Assembly: GCF_900102195.1 (NCBI RefSeq)
Contig: NZ_FNBE01000025.1
Coordinates: 1-44,272, forward strand
Reading direction: 5' to 3'
DNA from: Pseudonocardia oroxyli
GTDB taxonomy: Bacteria; Actinomycetota; Actinomycetes; Mycobacteriales; Pseudonocardiaceae
DNA: 44,272 nucleotides
Part shown: piece after piece, positions 17,671 to 25,728 of the stretch
Numbering within the stretch: the first letter of the stretch is position 1
How the letters are laid out: each line of letters opens with the position of its first letter
Notes under the pieces: model-generated
What the model saw: the letters and a program-made list of their open reading frames with translations, nothing else
The model's database searches: none
What the model was told of the DNA's origin: nothing
Program-made: the position numbers and the translations under genes

Positions 17671-18576
17671 GTGCTTGAGACTTATCCGATCGATCACGTG
17701 GCCGTCGTCGGCGGCGGAATCATGGGTCGTGGAATCGCACACGTGCTCGCCGTCAGGGGCGTCGGGGTCACCGTGGTGGAACCCGACGGGGCAGCCATCG
17801 ACCGCGCACGGGGGGCTCTGCACACCGAACTCGACACTTTGCTGCGGCGCTCCCGCCTGACGGACTCGGAGGCCACGGAGATAACTTCTCGCATCGAGTG
17901 GACCAGCTCTCTGGAAGCTGCTGCCGACGGGAAGGCTGTGCTCATCGAAGCGGCGCCCGAGGTACTCGAGCTGAAATGCGACATCGTCTCGCGCGCTTCG
18001 AAGCTGCTGAGCAGTGACGGGTTCGTCGCCACGAACACTTCGGCCTTAAGCATCACACGAATTGCCGCCGCAGCCATACATCCCGATCGTGTGATCGGGA
18101 TGCACTTTTTCAACCCGGTTCCTCGAATGGCTCTGGTCGAGGTTGTGCGCGCGACCCAGACATCCAGCGCTACGGTCAAGAAGTCCGAGATTCTGGGCCA
18201 GCTCATGGGCAAGACGGTCGTCCATGTTAAGGACAGCGCTGGCTTCGTGACGAGCCGGGTGAATGCACTGATCGGTAACGAGGCCTTTCGCATGCTGAGC
18301 GAGGGCGTCGCATCGGCAGCGGACATCGACGAGGCGCTTCGGCTCGGCCTCAACCACCCGATGGGGCCGTTCGAACTGGTGGACCTCGTTGGTCTCGACA
18401 CGCGGCTCAGTGTGCTCAATCGACTACGTGACAGCCTGGGAGACCGTTTCCTGCCTTCACCTCTCCTCGTCAATCTCGTCGAAGCAGGAAGGCTAGGGCG
18501 TAAGGTCGGCCACGGCGTCTTCGACTACGACTTCGACGGCAAGCGCATCACGGACGAGGCGGGTGAGATCCGGTGA
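17671..18576 (+). CDS. 3-hydroxyacyl-CoA dehydrogenase (FadB2/PaaH-like)
   Basis: A 301-residue NAD-dependent enzyme oxidising a 3-hydroxyacyl-CoA to the 3-ketoacyl-CoA. The Rossmann motif is VVGGGIMGRGIA at the N-terminus, the catalytic histidine sits in GMHFFNPVPRM, and the C-terminal helical domain carries DSAGFVTSRVN and LGLNHPMGPFEL. Length is normal for the single-domain family. The start is GTG 17671 with AAGGA about nine bases upstream. It overlaps the next gene by four bases (GTGA). Confidence 0.92.
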   Translation: MLETYPIDHVAVVGGGIMGRGIAHVLAVRGVGVTVVEPDGAAIDRARGALHTELDTLLRRSRLTDSEATEITSRIEWTSSLEAAADGKAVLIEAAPEVLELKCDIVSRASKLLSSDGFVATNTSALSITRIAAAAIHPDRVIGMHFFNPVPRMALVEVVRATQTSSATVKKSEILGQLMGKTVVHVKDSAGFVTSRVNALIGNEAFRMLSEGVASAADIDEALRLGLNHPMGPFELVDLVGLDTRLSVLNRLRDSLGDRFLPSPLLVNLVEAGRLGRKVGHGVFDYDFDGKRITDEAGEIR

Positions 18577-19361
18577 GTCAGCAGTTTACGACGTCGCTGA
18601 GTGGGCGCCGGTACCTTGTGACCGCCGCTGCAGGCGGAATCGGTTCCGCACTCGTGGACGTCTTGGCCGGTGCAGGTGCGCGGATCATGGCGGTGGACAT
18701 CAGTGCTCGACGCCTCGACGGCCTTGCCGAGACGTGGGCCGCAAAGTGGGGGGGGCATGTCGTCACGCGGCGGGCGGACCTCGGGGTGGAGTCCGAGGTT
18801 GAGGGCGCTGTGGACGCCGCTGCCGAGCTCTTCGGCGGTCTCGACGGGCTCGCCAACGTGGCGGGGGGTATTCCCGGCTTCAGTGCGGAGAGCTTCGACC
18901 TCGCGATCGGCGCATTTGATCTCGTCACGTGGCGGAAATACTTCACCTTGAATGTCGAGACCGCATTCGTCGCGATCAGGAGGGCCGTCCCGGTCTTTGA
19001 GCGCGTAGCGTACGGAAAGGTGGTCAATGTGGCATCGATGGCCGCCTATGGGAACCACGATCAGATGGGGAACACGGCGTACGATACGGCGAAATCAGCT
19101 GTGCTCGGGATGACCACGTCCTTAGCTCGGACGCTCGGTCCGCTGGGTGTTCGGGTGAACGCGGTCTCCCCGGGCACGACGTTGAGTCCGATGATGCGAG
19201 AGAGCTTCGATCACCGGCAGCTCATGGAATACGAGATGCGCGCGCCCCTCCGGGCCGTCGGCAAACCGTCCGATGTTGCGGGGGCGATGGCATATCTGCT
19301 CGCCCCGGAGAGCGACCATGTCACCGGCGAGACTATTCGAGTTTCCGGAGGGTTACGATGA
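18573..19361 (+). CDS. Short-chain dehydrogenase/reductase
   Basis: A 262-residue SDR. The nucleotide-binding motif reads VTAAAGGIGSAL, so the usual second residue Gly of TGxxxGxG is Ala. The acidic residue in AVDISARR suggests NAD. The catalytic YDTAK pair and a serine in NVASMAAYG are in place. The GTG start overlaps the preceding stop codon, and its own stop overlaps the start of the P450 gene, so it is translated with its neighbours. It may oxidise the hydroxyl that the P450 installs, which is inference from position. Confidence 0.88.
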   Translation: MSQQFTTSLSGRRYLVTAAAGGIGSALVDVLAGAGARIMAVDISARRLDGLAETWAAKWGGHVVTRRADLGVESEVEGAVDAAAELFGGLDGLANVAGGIPGFSAESFDLAIGAFDLVTWRKYFTLNVETAFVAIRRAVPVFERVAYGKVVNVASMAAYGNHDQMGNTAYDTAKSAVLGMTTSLARTLGPLGVRVNAVSPGTTLSPMMRESFDHRQLMEYEMRAPLRAVGKPSDVAGAMAYLLAPESDHVTGETIRVSGGLR

Positions 19362-20623
19362 CGCCGAATTCAGAAGAGAGGTTCGATGGCGGGAGTGCGC
19401 CCGTCACAGTCCTGAGCGATGACCTTCTTGCCGAGCACGTCGTCGAGGATCCGCACAGCTATTTCTCTCATCTGCGAGAGACTAGCCCTGTGCATTGGAA
19501 TAAAGCATTTCGTGCTTGGGTGGTCACCAGGCACGCTGACTGTCTTGCGGTGCTCAAGAGTCCAAACTTCGCGGCGGATACCGTAAGTCCCTACTTCGAG
19601 AACCGGCTCAGTGAGCGGGAGCAGACCAAGTGGCGTCCGCTGTTCGATGTGCTCAGGACGTGGATCGTATTCAAGGACCCGCCAGACCACGCACGGCTCC
19701 GAGGTCTGATGCGAGGCGCCTTCACACCGCGAGTGGTCGAGGCGATCCGGCCGGCTGTCCAACGGATGGCCTCGACTCTGCTGCCGGCCGGTGAGGGCAG
19801 GCACGAGGTCAATCTGATCGAGGAGTTCGCCTTTCCCCTTCCGGCGTGGGTGATCTCGTCGATGGTTGGTGTCCACCAGGAAGACCTGTGGTTGGTCTCC
19901 GAGTGGTCGAAGGACATCGTCGAGGTCGCGCAGGGCAGCCTTGGATCGGGTGACCGGCGGCAGCGCGCTCAGACCGCGATGCTCGAGTTCCGCGAGTACC
20001 TGAGGCCGATCGTCGAAGATCGTAGACGAAATCCGCGGGATAACGACCTGCTGACGGAATTGATCACAGCCGAGACCGAGTCGCACCAGCTGACCGTCGA
20101 TGAGTTGCTCGGCGGTGCGATCCTCCTCCTCGTCGCAGGTCACGAGACGACTCAGAATCTCCTCGCCAACTGTGTGATCGCGCTCGCTCGCAACCCTGAG
20201 CAGTACCGGAGGCTGAAAGAGGACAGAAGCCTCGTGCGCGGGACGGTTGAGGAGACTCTGCGCTTTGACGGGCCCGTCAAGAGCCTCCTGCGAGTGGCGG
20301 TTGATGAGGTCCAGATTGGCGCGGTCACTGTCGCGAAGGGTGACCGTGTGCTGATCTCGGTTGCTGGCGCCAACCGAGACCCGCGCAAGTTTAATGATCC
20401 GGATTTCTTTGATGTGGGCCGCGATGCTTCGGCGCAGCTTACGTTCGGTCAGGGCATCCATTATTGTCTGGGAGCGCCACTCGCGCGCCTCGAGACGCAG
20501 GAAGCGCTCAATTTGATCCTCGATCGGTACCGCAGCGTGCGGCTGCTCACTGACCGAATCGAGTACGATCCAAAGGTTATCGCGAGAACTCCGCTCAGCG
20601 TGCCCGTGGAGTTCACGTCATGA
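19358..20623 (+). CDS. Cytochrome P450
   Basis: A 421-residue soluble bacterial P450 that would hydroxylate the substrate using electrons from a ferredoxin. The I-helix reads LLLVAGHETTQNLL (oxygen-binding acid-alcohol pair E-T near 262), the K-helix ExxR is EETLR (about 298), and the heme loop is FGQGIHYCLGAPLARLE with the cysteine ligand near 369. No membrane anchor. The gene is coupled on both sides by 4-base ATGA overlaps; the one downstream is with its probable redox partner. No ferredoxin reductase is present in the window. Subfamily cannot be assigned without a search. Confidence 0.95.
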   Translation: MTPNSEERFDGGSAPVTVLSDDLLAEHVVEDPHSYFSHLRETSPVHWNKAFRAWVVTRHADCLAVLKSPNFAADTVSPYFENRLSEREQTKWRPLFDVLRTWIVFKDPPDHARLRGLMRGAFTPRVVEAIRPAVQRMASTLLPAGEGRHEVNLIEEFAFPLPAWVISSMVGVHQEDLWLVSEWSKDIVEVAQGSLGSGDRRQRAQTAMLEFREYLRPIVEDRRRNPRDNDLLTELITAETESHQLTVDELLGGAILLLVAGHETTQNLLANCVIALARNPEQYRRLKEDRSLVRGTVEETLRFDGPVKSLLRVAVDEVQIGAVTVAKGDRVLISVAGANRDPRKFNDPDFFDVGRDASAQLTFGQGIHYCLGAPLARLETQEALNLILDRYRSVRLLTDRIEYDPKVIARTPLSVPVEFTS

Positions 20624-20841
20624 GTCGAGACAGGCCGAACGTCGTGCTCGATCGAGCGACATGTATCGGCTCGCAGACGTGCGTGCTGGTCGCTCCGCGC
20701 ATCTTCACCACGGGCGACGAGGGACTGGGAAGGGTCAAGGACGACCACGACGGGGCCTGGGAAGACTACGAGAATGCTGCAGCCAACTGTCCGGTATCAG
20801 CAATCTCCGTGGCTCGGGCGGCGGCCGATGATGATGAATAG
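20620..20841 (+). CDS. Ferredoxin (3Fe-4S type), P450 partner
   Basis: A 73-residue acidic ferredoxin. Cysteines follow the pattern C-x5-C in TCIGSQTC with a distant C-P in ANCPVSAI, and the position of a fourth cysteine is taken by Ser, so a 3Fe-4S cluster is expected. Such proteins commonly sit next to P450 genes in actinobacteria and pass electrons to them. The start overlaps the P450 stop (ATGA). Confidence 0.92.
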   Translation: MSRDRPNVVLDRATCIGSQTCVLVAPRIFTTGDEGLGRVKDDHDGAWEDYENAAANCPVSAISVARAAADDDE

Positions 20842-20850
20842 GGAAGCGCG

Positions 20851-21819
20851 ATGAGTCGAGCGATCCTCAGCAAGTACGAGGACATCCGGTATGAGCAGGA
20901 TGGCGCCTTGGCCATCATTACTATCGACCGTGAGTCTCGGGGTAACTCGTTCCGCAGGCAAACACTTGACGAGATGTATGACGCAATAACCAACGTCGGC
21001 GCACAGCGCGGTGTGAAGGCCCTTGTCGTGACGGGCGCGGGGCGTCGATTCTTCTCTGCCGGCGGCGACGTTGTCGAGTACGCGGGCAGCAACTACGACA
21101 CCAACATGAATGAGTTCCGAAACTATCAGCGGACCATCGAGCGCGTCGCCCTTGAGCTGATCCATTGTCCAGTCCCGGTTATTGCGCGCGTCAACGGATT
21201 CGTCGCCGGTGGGTCGAACGTATTCCATCTGGCGGCGGATATATCGGTTGCCTCACGTGACTGTTTTATCCAGCAGGTCGGCACCAGGGTGGGCAGCGTT
21301 TCTGGGCTCGGACCCAATCAATGGTGGCCGTTGACGATTGGGGACAAGCGGGCCCGAGAGCTCATGGTGGCGGGACGACGAGTCGACGCGGCTACGGCGT
21401 ATCAGTGGGGTGCCTTCAACGCCGTGGTCGACTACGCCGACCTGGACGATGAGGTCCTGCGCTGGGCCGAGATGATTACCCAAGGATTCCCTGATGCTGT
21501 TCGCTACACCCGGGTCTCGCTAAATGCAGCAAAGGAGCGCGGCATCAGAGAGATGACTCAGAATCGTGAATGGCTCCAATTGCACTTTCCCTCGATCGAG
21601 TCGTCTGAGGGTTTTCGTTCGTTCGCCGCCGGCCGTCCCGCCGACACGGGCCCGTCCTATCGCGGTGTCGACACCGGTCGGGTCAGCACGGCGCCGCACG
21701 GGGCCCTCGCCAAGAAATGCCAGAGTTGCGGGGCCGCCGGCCTCGCAGTGGAGCATTCCTTCTGCGGACTGTGTGGTGAGTCCATCGCTGACCCGGACGC
21801 GGCGGGACCCACCGGGTGA
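20851..21819 (+). CDS. BadI/MenB-like crotonase with C-terminal zinc ribbon
   Basis: A 322-residue crotonase-family protein. The core resembles ring-opening members such as BadI (2-ketocyclohexanecarboxyl-CoA hydrolase) and the steroid ring hydrolase EchA20: RRFFSAGGDVVEYAGSNYD, VNGFVAGGSNVFHLAADI and FIQQVGTRVGSVSGLG. It lacks the two glutamates of hydratases. I therefore favour C-C bond hydrolysis of a cyclic beta-ketoacyl-CoA. After the crotonase domain, from about residue 285, comes a four-cysteine zinc ribbon (C290, C293, C305, C308), which ordinary crotonases lack. The ATG at 20851 follows the ferredoxin by nine bases, with GGGAAG upstream, and the stop overlaps the kinase start. Confidence 0.8.
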   Translation: MSRAILSKYEDIRYEQDGALAIITIDRESRGNSFRRQTLDEMYDAITNVGAQRGVKALVVTGAGRRFFSAGGDVVEYAGSNYDTNMNEFRNYQRTIERVALELIHCPVPVIARVNGFVAGGSNVFHLAADISVASRDCFIQQVGTRVGSVSGLGPNQWWPLTIGDKRARELMVAGRRVDAATAYQWGAFNAVVDYADLDDEVLRWAEMITQGFPDAVRYTRVSLNAAKERGIREMTQNREWLQLHFPSIESSEGFRSFAAGRPADTGPSYRGVDTGRVSTAPHGALAKKCQSCGAAGLAVEHSFCGLCGESIADPDAAGPTG

Positions 21820-22775
21820 TACTCGGACTCGAACCTGAGCTGAGCGCTGCGGTGGAGCAGATCGCCGGACGCCGTCAGTGGGTGGTTGAGGCGCCGACAG
21901 TATCTCGTCGACTGTTCGAGCTCTCGGCAGGCGATCGGCGTTGCTACCTGAAAGTGTATTCCGACGCCGACGCGATGGCGGCCGAAGGAGAAGGGTTGCG
22001 GCTGGCGAGGGCCGCTGGGCTCCTGGTTCCCGATGTCCTCGGACAGGCGACAACCGGACCTCGCTCGGTACTGGTCCTCTCAGCGCTGCTCGGGCCGTCC
22101 CTGGAAGAGTTCCTACTGGTGGAATCCCGTGCGGCCGTCGATGCTGTGGTGGTAGAGCTAGGAGCCCAACTGCGCCTCCTCCACGCCTCGACGAAGTCCG
22201 GATGGGGGCCACTTCGCCCGAACGCTGCCCAAGGCACTCCAACCTGGTCCGACTTCTTGAGACCGCCTCGCGAGGTCCTTGAGGACTTGGAGCTGAGCGT
22301 CCCGGCCGGCTTGCTCGCTCGGGCACTGGAGGCTGTCGACGACGCAGACACGACGACGCATGAGTCGGCTCTGGTGCACGGAGACTTTCGCCCTGCGAAC
22401 GTCGTCGTGCTGCCGTCCGGTTCGGTAGGCCTTGTCGATTTCGAACACGCGATGATCGGCGATCCGCTCTGGGACCTCGCGTGGTGGCAGTCCTGCGAGC
22501 CGGGCGCCTCACTGGCGAGCCTTCTCAAGGGGTACGGACCGATGTCCTCGGTAGGCTCGTCGCCCGCGCGTCGCTTCCGCATCAATCGGATAGCCTGTGA
22601 GCTGTCGTTGCTCTCCGGCATCGAAAGGGACGATCCACGCTCGGCCGATCGTCTCGAGTTCCTCGTTTCCGAACTGTCAGACGACGTGGCGGGGTGGAGG
22701 GCATGCGCCGACAAGGACTATTCGAACGACGTCACTGCGAGTGTATCGCAGTCTGGTCGAGAGGACCAACGGTGA
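21816..22775 (+). CDS. APH/choline-kinase-fold phosphotransferase
   Basis: A 319-residue kinase-like protein of the aminoglycoside phosphotransferase superfamily. The catalytic loop is LVHGDFRPANVVV (about 186-198), the metal site is LVDFEHAMIGDPLWDLAW (about 205-222), and the lysine-bearing strand reads CYLKVYSD. Resistance is not the likely role: it overlaps its neighbours by 4 bases on both sides inside a catabolic operon with acyl-CoA dehydrogenases. Known analogues are LvaA in levulinate catabolism and the kinase domains of ACAD10/11, which phosphorylate hydroxyacyl-CoAs. By analogy it may phosphorylate a hydroxyacyl-CoA intermediate; this is inference. Confidence 0.8.
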   Translation: MILGLEPELSAAVEQIAGRRQWVVEAPTVSRRLFELSAGDRRCYLKVYSDADAMAAEGEGLRLARAAGLLVPDVLGQATTGPRSVLVLSALLGPSLEEFLLVESRAAVDAVVVELGAQLRLLHASTKSGWGPLRPNAAQGTPTWSDFLRPPREVLEDLELSVPAGLLARALEAVDDADTTTHESALVHGDFRPANVVVLPSGSVGLVDFEHAMIGDPLWDLAWWQSCEPGASLASLLKGYGPMSSVGSSPARRFRINRIACELSLLSGIERDDPRSADRLEFLVSELSDDVAGWRACADKDYSNDVTASVSQSGREDQR

Positions 22776-23656
22776 GCAACCTTTCTGAACCACGGGGCGC
22801 GTCGCGGGGGAGACGTCAAGGCTCCACCGAAAACGGCGATGTCGATGCGACTCAGTTCAGCGTCACCGTGGCCAAAGCTCTGTCTATTCTCGAGGCATTC
22901 TCTCCTGGCGGCCGGCCGCTCGGCAACGCGGAGCTCGTGGAGCGGACCGGTCTGCCGAAGCCAACTGTATCGCGTCTGACATACACACTGACGCGTTGTG
23001 GCTATCTTGTTTTTGATCTACGCCACCGGAACTATGAGCTCGGTCCCCGCTCTCTTCAGCTCGGAGCGATCGCCACTTCACGCATCTCCGTTCCCAGGAT
23101 CGCGCGCCCGAAAATGGAGGAGCTCGGAGAACTGGGCTTCAATGTCGGACTCGGTCTTTGTGACGGTAATCAGATGTTGTACCTTGACGCGGTTGAAGGG
23201 AAAGCGCTCGTCGGTCTTCGCCTTTACGCGGGTTCACGTATGCCGGTACTGACAACAGCGATGGGGCGCGCATACCTCTGTGCGCTGCCCGAGCAGGCGC
23301 GTCGGGGTATGATCGCATCGTTGAAGGAAAGCGTCGATCCTGCTCGTTGGGATTTGGTTGAGCGAAAACTCGTTGAGAGCTTTGTGCAGTTCGACGAGCT
23401 GGGCTATTGTGCGAGCATGGGTGAGTGGCACTCTGATATCAATGGTGTCGCGGCTCCGATCCGCGGTCGTGAGACGTTCGTTCTGAACATCGGTGGCCCG
23501 GCATACAAGATGCAGGCGGAGGACATCATCGGGTCGCTGGGCCCCGCCGTCGCACGGGCCGCCCAGGAGATCGCCGCGCATGTGGACGTCGCCTCTGACA
23601 GCCCCAGCCGTGCACTTCTCCGAAACGCACGTGGCGAGGGTCAGGAGACCGCATGA
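22772..23656 (+). CDS. IclR-family transcriptional regulator
   Basis: A 294-residue regulator. The N-terminal winged helix-turn-helix lies at about residues 30-95 (LGNAELVERTGLPKPTVSRL), the effector-binding IclR domain at about 110-275 (FNVGLGLCDGNQMLYLDAV, LRLYAGSRMPVLTTAMGRA, FVLNIGGPAY). It lies in the middle of the operon and overlaps both neighbours by four bases, so it is made together with the enzymes. A very similar protein is encoded at 42501-43355. I chose GTG 22772, preceded by GAGAGGA, rather than the earlier in-frame start inside the kinase gene. The effector is probably a pathway intermediate. Confidence 0.93.
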   Translation: MSNLSEPRGASRGRRQGSTENGDVDATQFSVTVAKALSILEAFSPGGRPLGNAELVERTGLPKPTVSRLTYTLTRCGYLVFDLRHRNYELGPRSLQLGAIATSRISVPRIARPKMEELGELGFNVGLGLCDGNQMLYLDAVEGKALVGLRLYAGSRMPVLTTAMGRAYLCALPEQARRGMIASLKESVDPARWDLVERKLVESFVQFDELGYCASMGEWHSDINGVAAPIRGRETFVLNIGGPAYKMQAEDIIGSLGPAVARAAQEIAAHVDVASDSPSRALLRNARGEGQETA

Positions 23657-24945
23657 GCGACGTCTGCATCGTCGGCGTCGGGATGACACCGTTCCGGAAG
23701 CATCCGACTGAGACTGTCAAGTCGTTGACGGCGGCCGCGGTGTCCGGCGCGCTCGACGACGCCGGGTTGTCGATGAGCCAGGTTCAGGCCGCCTGGTTCA
23801 GCAACACCCGGCAGGGAGTGTTCGAAGGTCAACACGGCATCCGTGGTCAGGTCGCCCTCCGCGCCTGTGGCTTCGAGTCCATACCGATCTTCAACACGGA
23901 CAGCGCCTGTGCGAGCTCGAGCAGCGCGCTGTACCAGGCCTTCACGGCGGTGAAGGCAGGCCTCCACGACATCGTCCTGGTGGTCGGCGCCGAGAAGATG
24001 GTCTTTCCGGAGCGGCGTGCGGAGATGTTCGCAGCTTTCCAGGGCAGTTGGGACGTCGAGCTGGCGGACTCGCACATGGCTGCACTCCTTGCCCTCGGTG
24101 ACAAGATCCCCGCCCCGGACGGTGAGGAGGTCGGGGAGAGGTCTGTGTTCATGGACATCTACGCCGCCATGGCGCGCTTCCACATGGCCACCTTCGGCAC
24201 CACTCAGCGTGAGATCGCGGCCGTCGCTGCGAAGAACCATTCGCACTCCCGGTTCAATCCGAATGCGCAGTACCAGGTGCCTTACAGCATCGAGGAGGTC
24301 CTCGGCGACAAGTCGATCGCGTGGCCCCTGACGCGGTCGATGTGCGCCCCCATGAGCGACGGCGCGGCTGCTGCAGTCCTCGTCTCGAGCCGCGTCATGG
24401 AATCACTCGCTCTGTCCCGTCGCGCCGTTCACGTCCGAGGCATCGGTGCGAGCACCGGCAGCCCTCGGCAGCCAGAGGATGTCGAAGCACACCTCACCAG
24501 ACGTGCCGCCGACCGCGCTTACGAGATGGCAGGAGCCGGACCAGAGGACATCGACGTCGCCGAGCTCCACGATGCGACTGCGTTCGCCGAGATCCTCCAG
24601 AGCGAGAACTGCGGCTTCGCTGCCTATGGTGAGGGCGGGCGGCTCGCAGTCACCGGACAGACCGCCCTTGGCGGGCGTCTACCGGTCAATGTGTCGGGCG
24701 GACTGCTGTCGAAGGGCCATCCGGTGGCGGCGACGGGTCTCGGTCAGATTCACGAGCTCGTCACCCAGCTCAGGGGCGAGGCGGGCAACCGGCAGGTAGA
24801 CCACGCTCGAATGGCCCTTGCCGAGAACGGGGGAGGCTTCCACGGGATCGAGGAGGCCGCATGTGTGGTGACGGTCCTGGAAGCGGTGTCACCGCGGCGC
24901 CCCCCGGTGCTGCCGTCGAGCGCGGGTGAGGTGGTCAGCACGTGA
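23653..24945 (+). CDS. Thiolase (SCP2-thiolase-like)
   Basis: A 430-residue thiolase-fold protein. The nucleophilic cysteine sits in DSACASSSS (Cys86), the conserved DVAELHDATAFAE block follows, and the general-base histidine is in SKGHPVAATG (about 356). The second catalytic cysteine of degradative thiolases is replaced, with ENGGGFHG in that place. This is the pattern of SCP2-thiolases and Ltp-type lipid-transfer proteins, some of which are retro-aldolases rather than thiolases. It may release acetyl-CoA or propionyl-CoA, or cleave a side chain. It is coupled by ATGA to the regulator and by GTGA to the next gene. Confidence 0.88.
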   Translation: MSDVCIVGVGMTPFRKHPTETVKSLTAAAVSGALDDAGLSMSQVQAAWFSNTRQGVFEGQHGIRGQVALRACGFESIPIFNTDSACASSSSALYQAFTAVKAGLHDIVLVVGAEKMVFPERRAEMFAAFQGSWDVELADSHMAALLALGDKIPAPDGEEVGERSVFMDIYAAMARFHMATFGTTQREIAAVAAKNHSHSRFNPNAQYQVPYSIEEVLGDKSIAWPLTRSMCAPMSDGAAAAVLVSSRVMESLALSRRAVHVRGIGASTGSPRQPEDVEAHLTRRAADRAYEMAGAGPEDIDVAELHDATAFAEILQSENCGFAAYGEGGRLAVTGQTALGGRLPVNVSGGLLSKGHPVAATGLGQIHELVTQLRGEAGNRQVDHARMALAENGGGFHGIEEAACVVTVLEAVSPRRPPVLPSSAGEVVST

Positions 24946-25727
24946 CGACTGATAGCAGCTGTCGGGTTGAGGTCGACGGCCGGATCGCACATCTCGTACT
25001 GGATCGCCCGCCGGTAAATGCGTTGAACGTTGCATTTTACGAGGAACTCATCGAGAGCTTGGGCGACCTTTCTCGCAGAGCCGACATATGTGTAGTTCTG
25101 CTGAGATCGGGTCACGACGGAATCTTCTCCGCGGGAGCGGACATCAAGGAGCTGCGCACTGTGGTCGACGCGGGTGACCGTGACGCCGACGAGCGGCGAC
25201 AGCATTTTGCGCGTTCCGCGTATGACACTCTGATGAACCTGAACAAGCCGACGATCGCTGTGGTGAACGGTCCCGCTATCGGGGGAGGGGCCGTGTTGGC
25301 GGCGTGCTGCGATCTCCGCATCGGATCAGCGCGGACCACATTCCATCTCCCAGAAGTCAATATTGTTCGCTGCGGGGGGGCCCGCCACTATATGCGGCTC
25401 CTGCCGCAGGGAGTTCTTCGCCAGATGTACTTCACCGGCAGGCCGCTGACGGCCCATGACTCTCATCGCTTCGGCCTCCTCAACGACGTCGTGGAGCAGG
25501 GCGAGGAACTTCATCGCGCGCTCGAGCTGGCCGAGGAGATCGCGACGAAGAGTCCCCTCGCGCTCCGGACGGCGAAGGAGGCCTTGAACGCGATCGAGGA
25601 GCTGTCGGTCCTTGACGGCTACGCGCTCGAACAGTCCTACTCCGTTGCGTTGGGACGTAGCGCTGACGCCAAGGAGGCAGCGGCTGCCTTCCTCGAGAAG
25701 CGCCCCCCTGCATGGACCGGAGTGTGA
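24942..25727 (+). CDS. Enoyl-CoA hydratase/isomerase-like crotonase, one Glu missing
   Basis: A 261-residue crotonase. The oxyanion stretch GIFSAGADIKEL is normal, and the second acid is present in HLPEVNIV. The first hydratase glutamate, normally in GGGCE, is absent: the sequence reads GGGAVLAACCD. A single acid is typical of isomerases and some hydrolases, so simple hydration is less likely than double-bond isomerisation or another crotonase reaction. The GTG start overlaps the thiolase stop, and the next gene begins one base after its stop. Confidence 0.85.
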   Translation: MTTDSSCRVEVDGRIAHLVLDRPPVNALNVAFYEELIESLGDLSRRADICVVLLRSGHDGIFSAGADIKELRTVVDAGDRDADERRQHFARSAYDTLMNLNKPTIAVVNGPAIGGGAVLAACCDLRIGSARTTFHLPEVNIVRCGGARHYMRLLPQGVLRQMYFTGRPLTAHDSHRFGLLNDVVEQGEELHRALELAEEIATKSPLALRTAKEALNAIEELSVLDGYALEQSYSVALGRSADAKEAAAAFLEKRPPAWTGV

Positions 25728-25728
25728 G

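Noticed and set aside
21816..22775. Antibiotic-resistance aminoglycoside phosphotransferase
   Set aside because: The fold matches, but the position inside a tightly coupled catabolic operon argues for a metabolic kinase.
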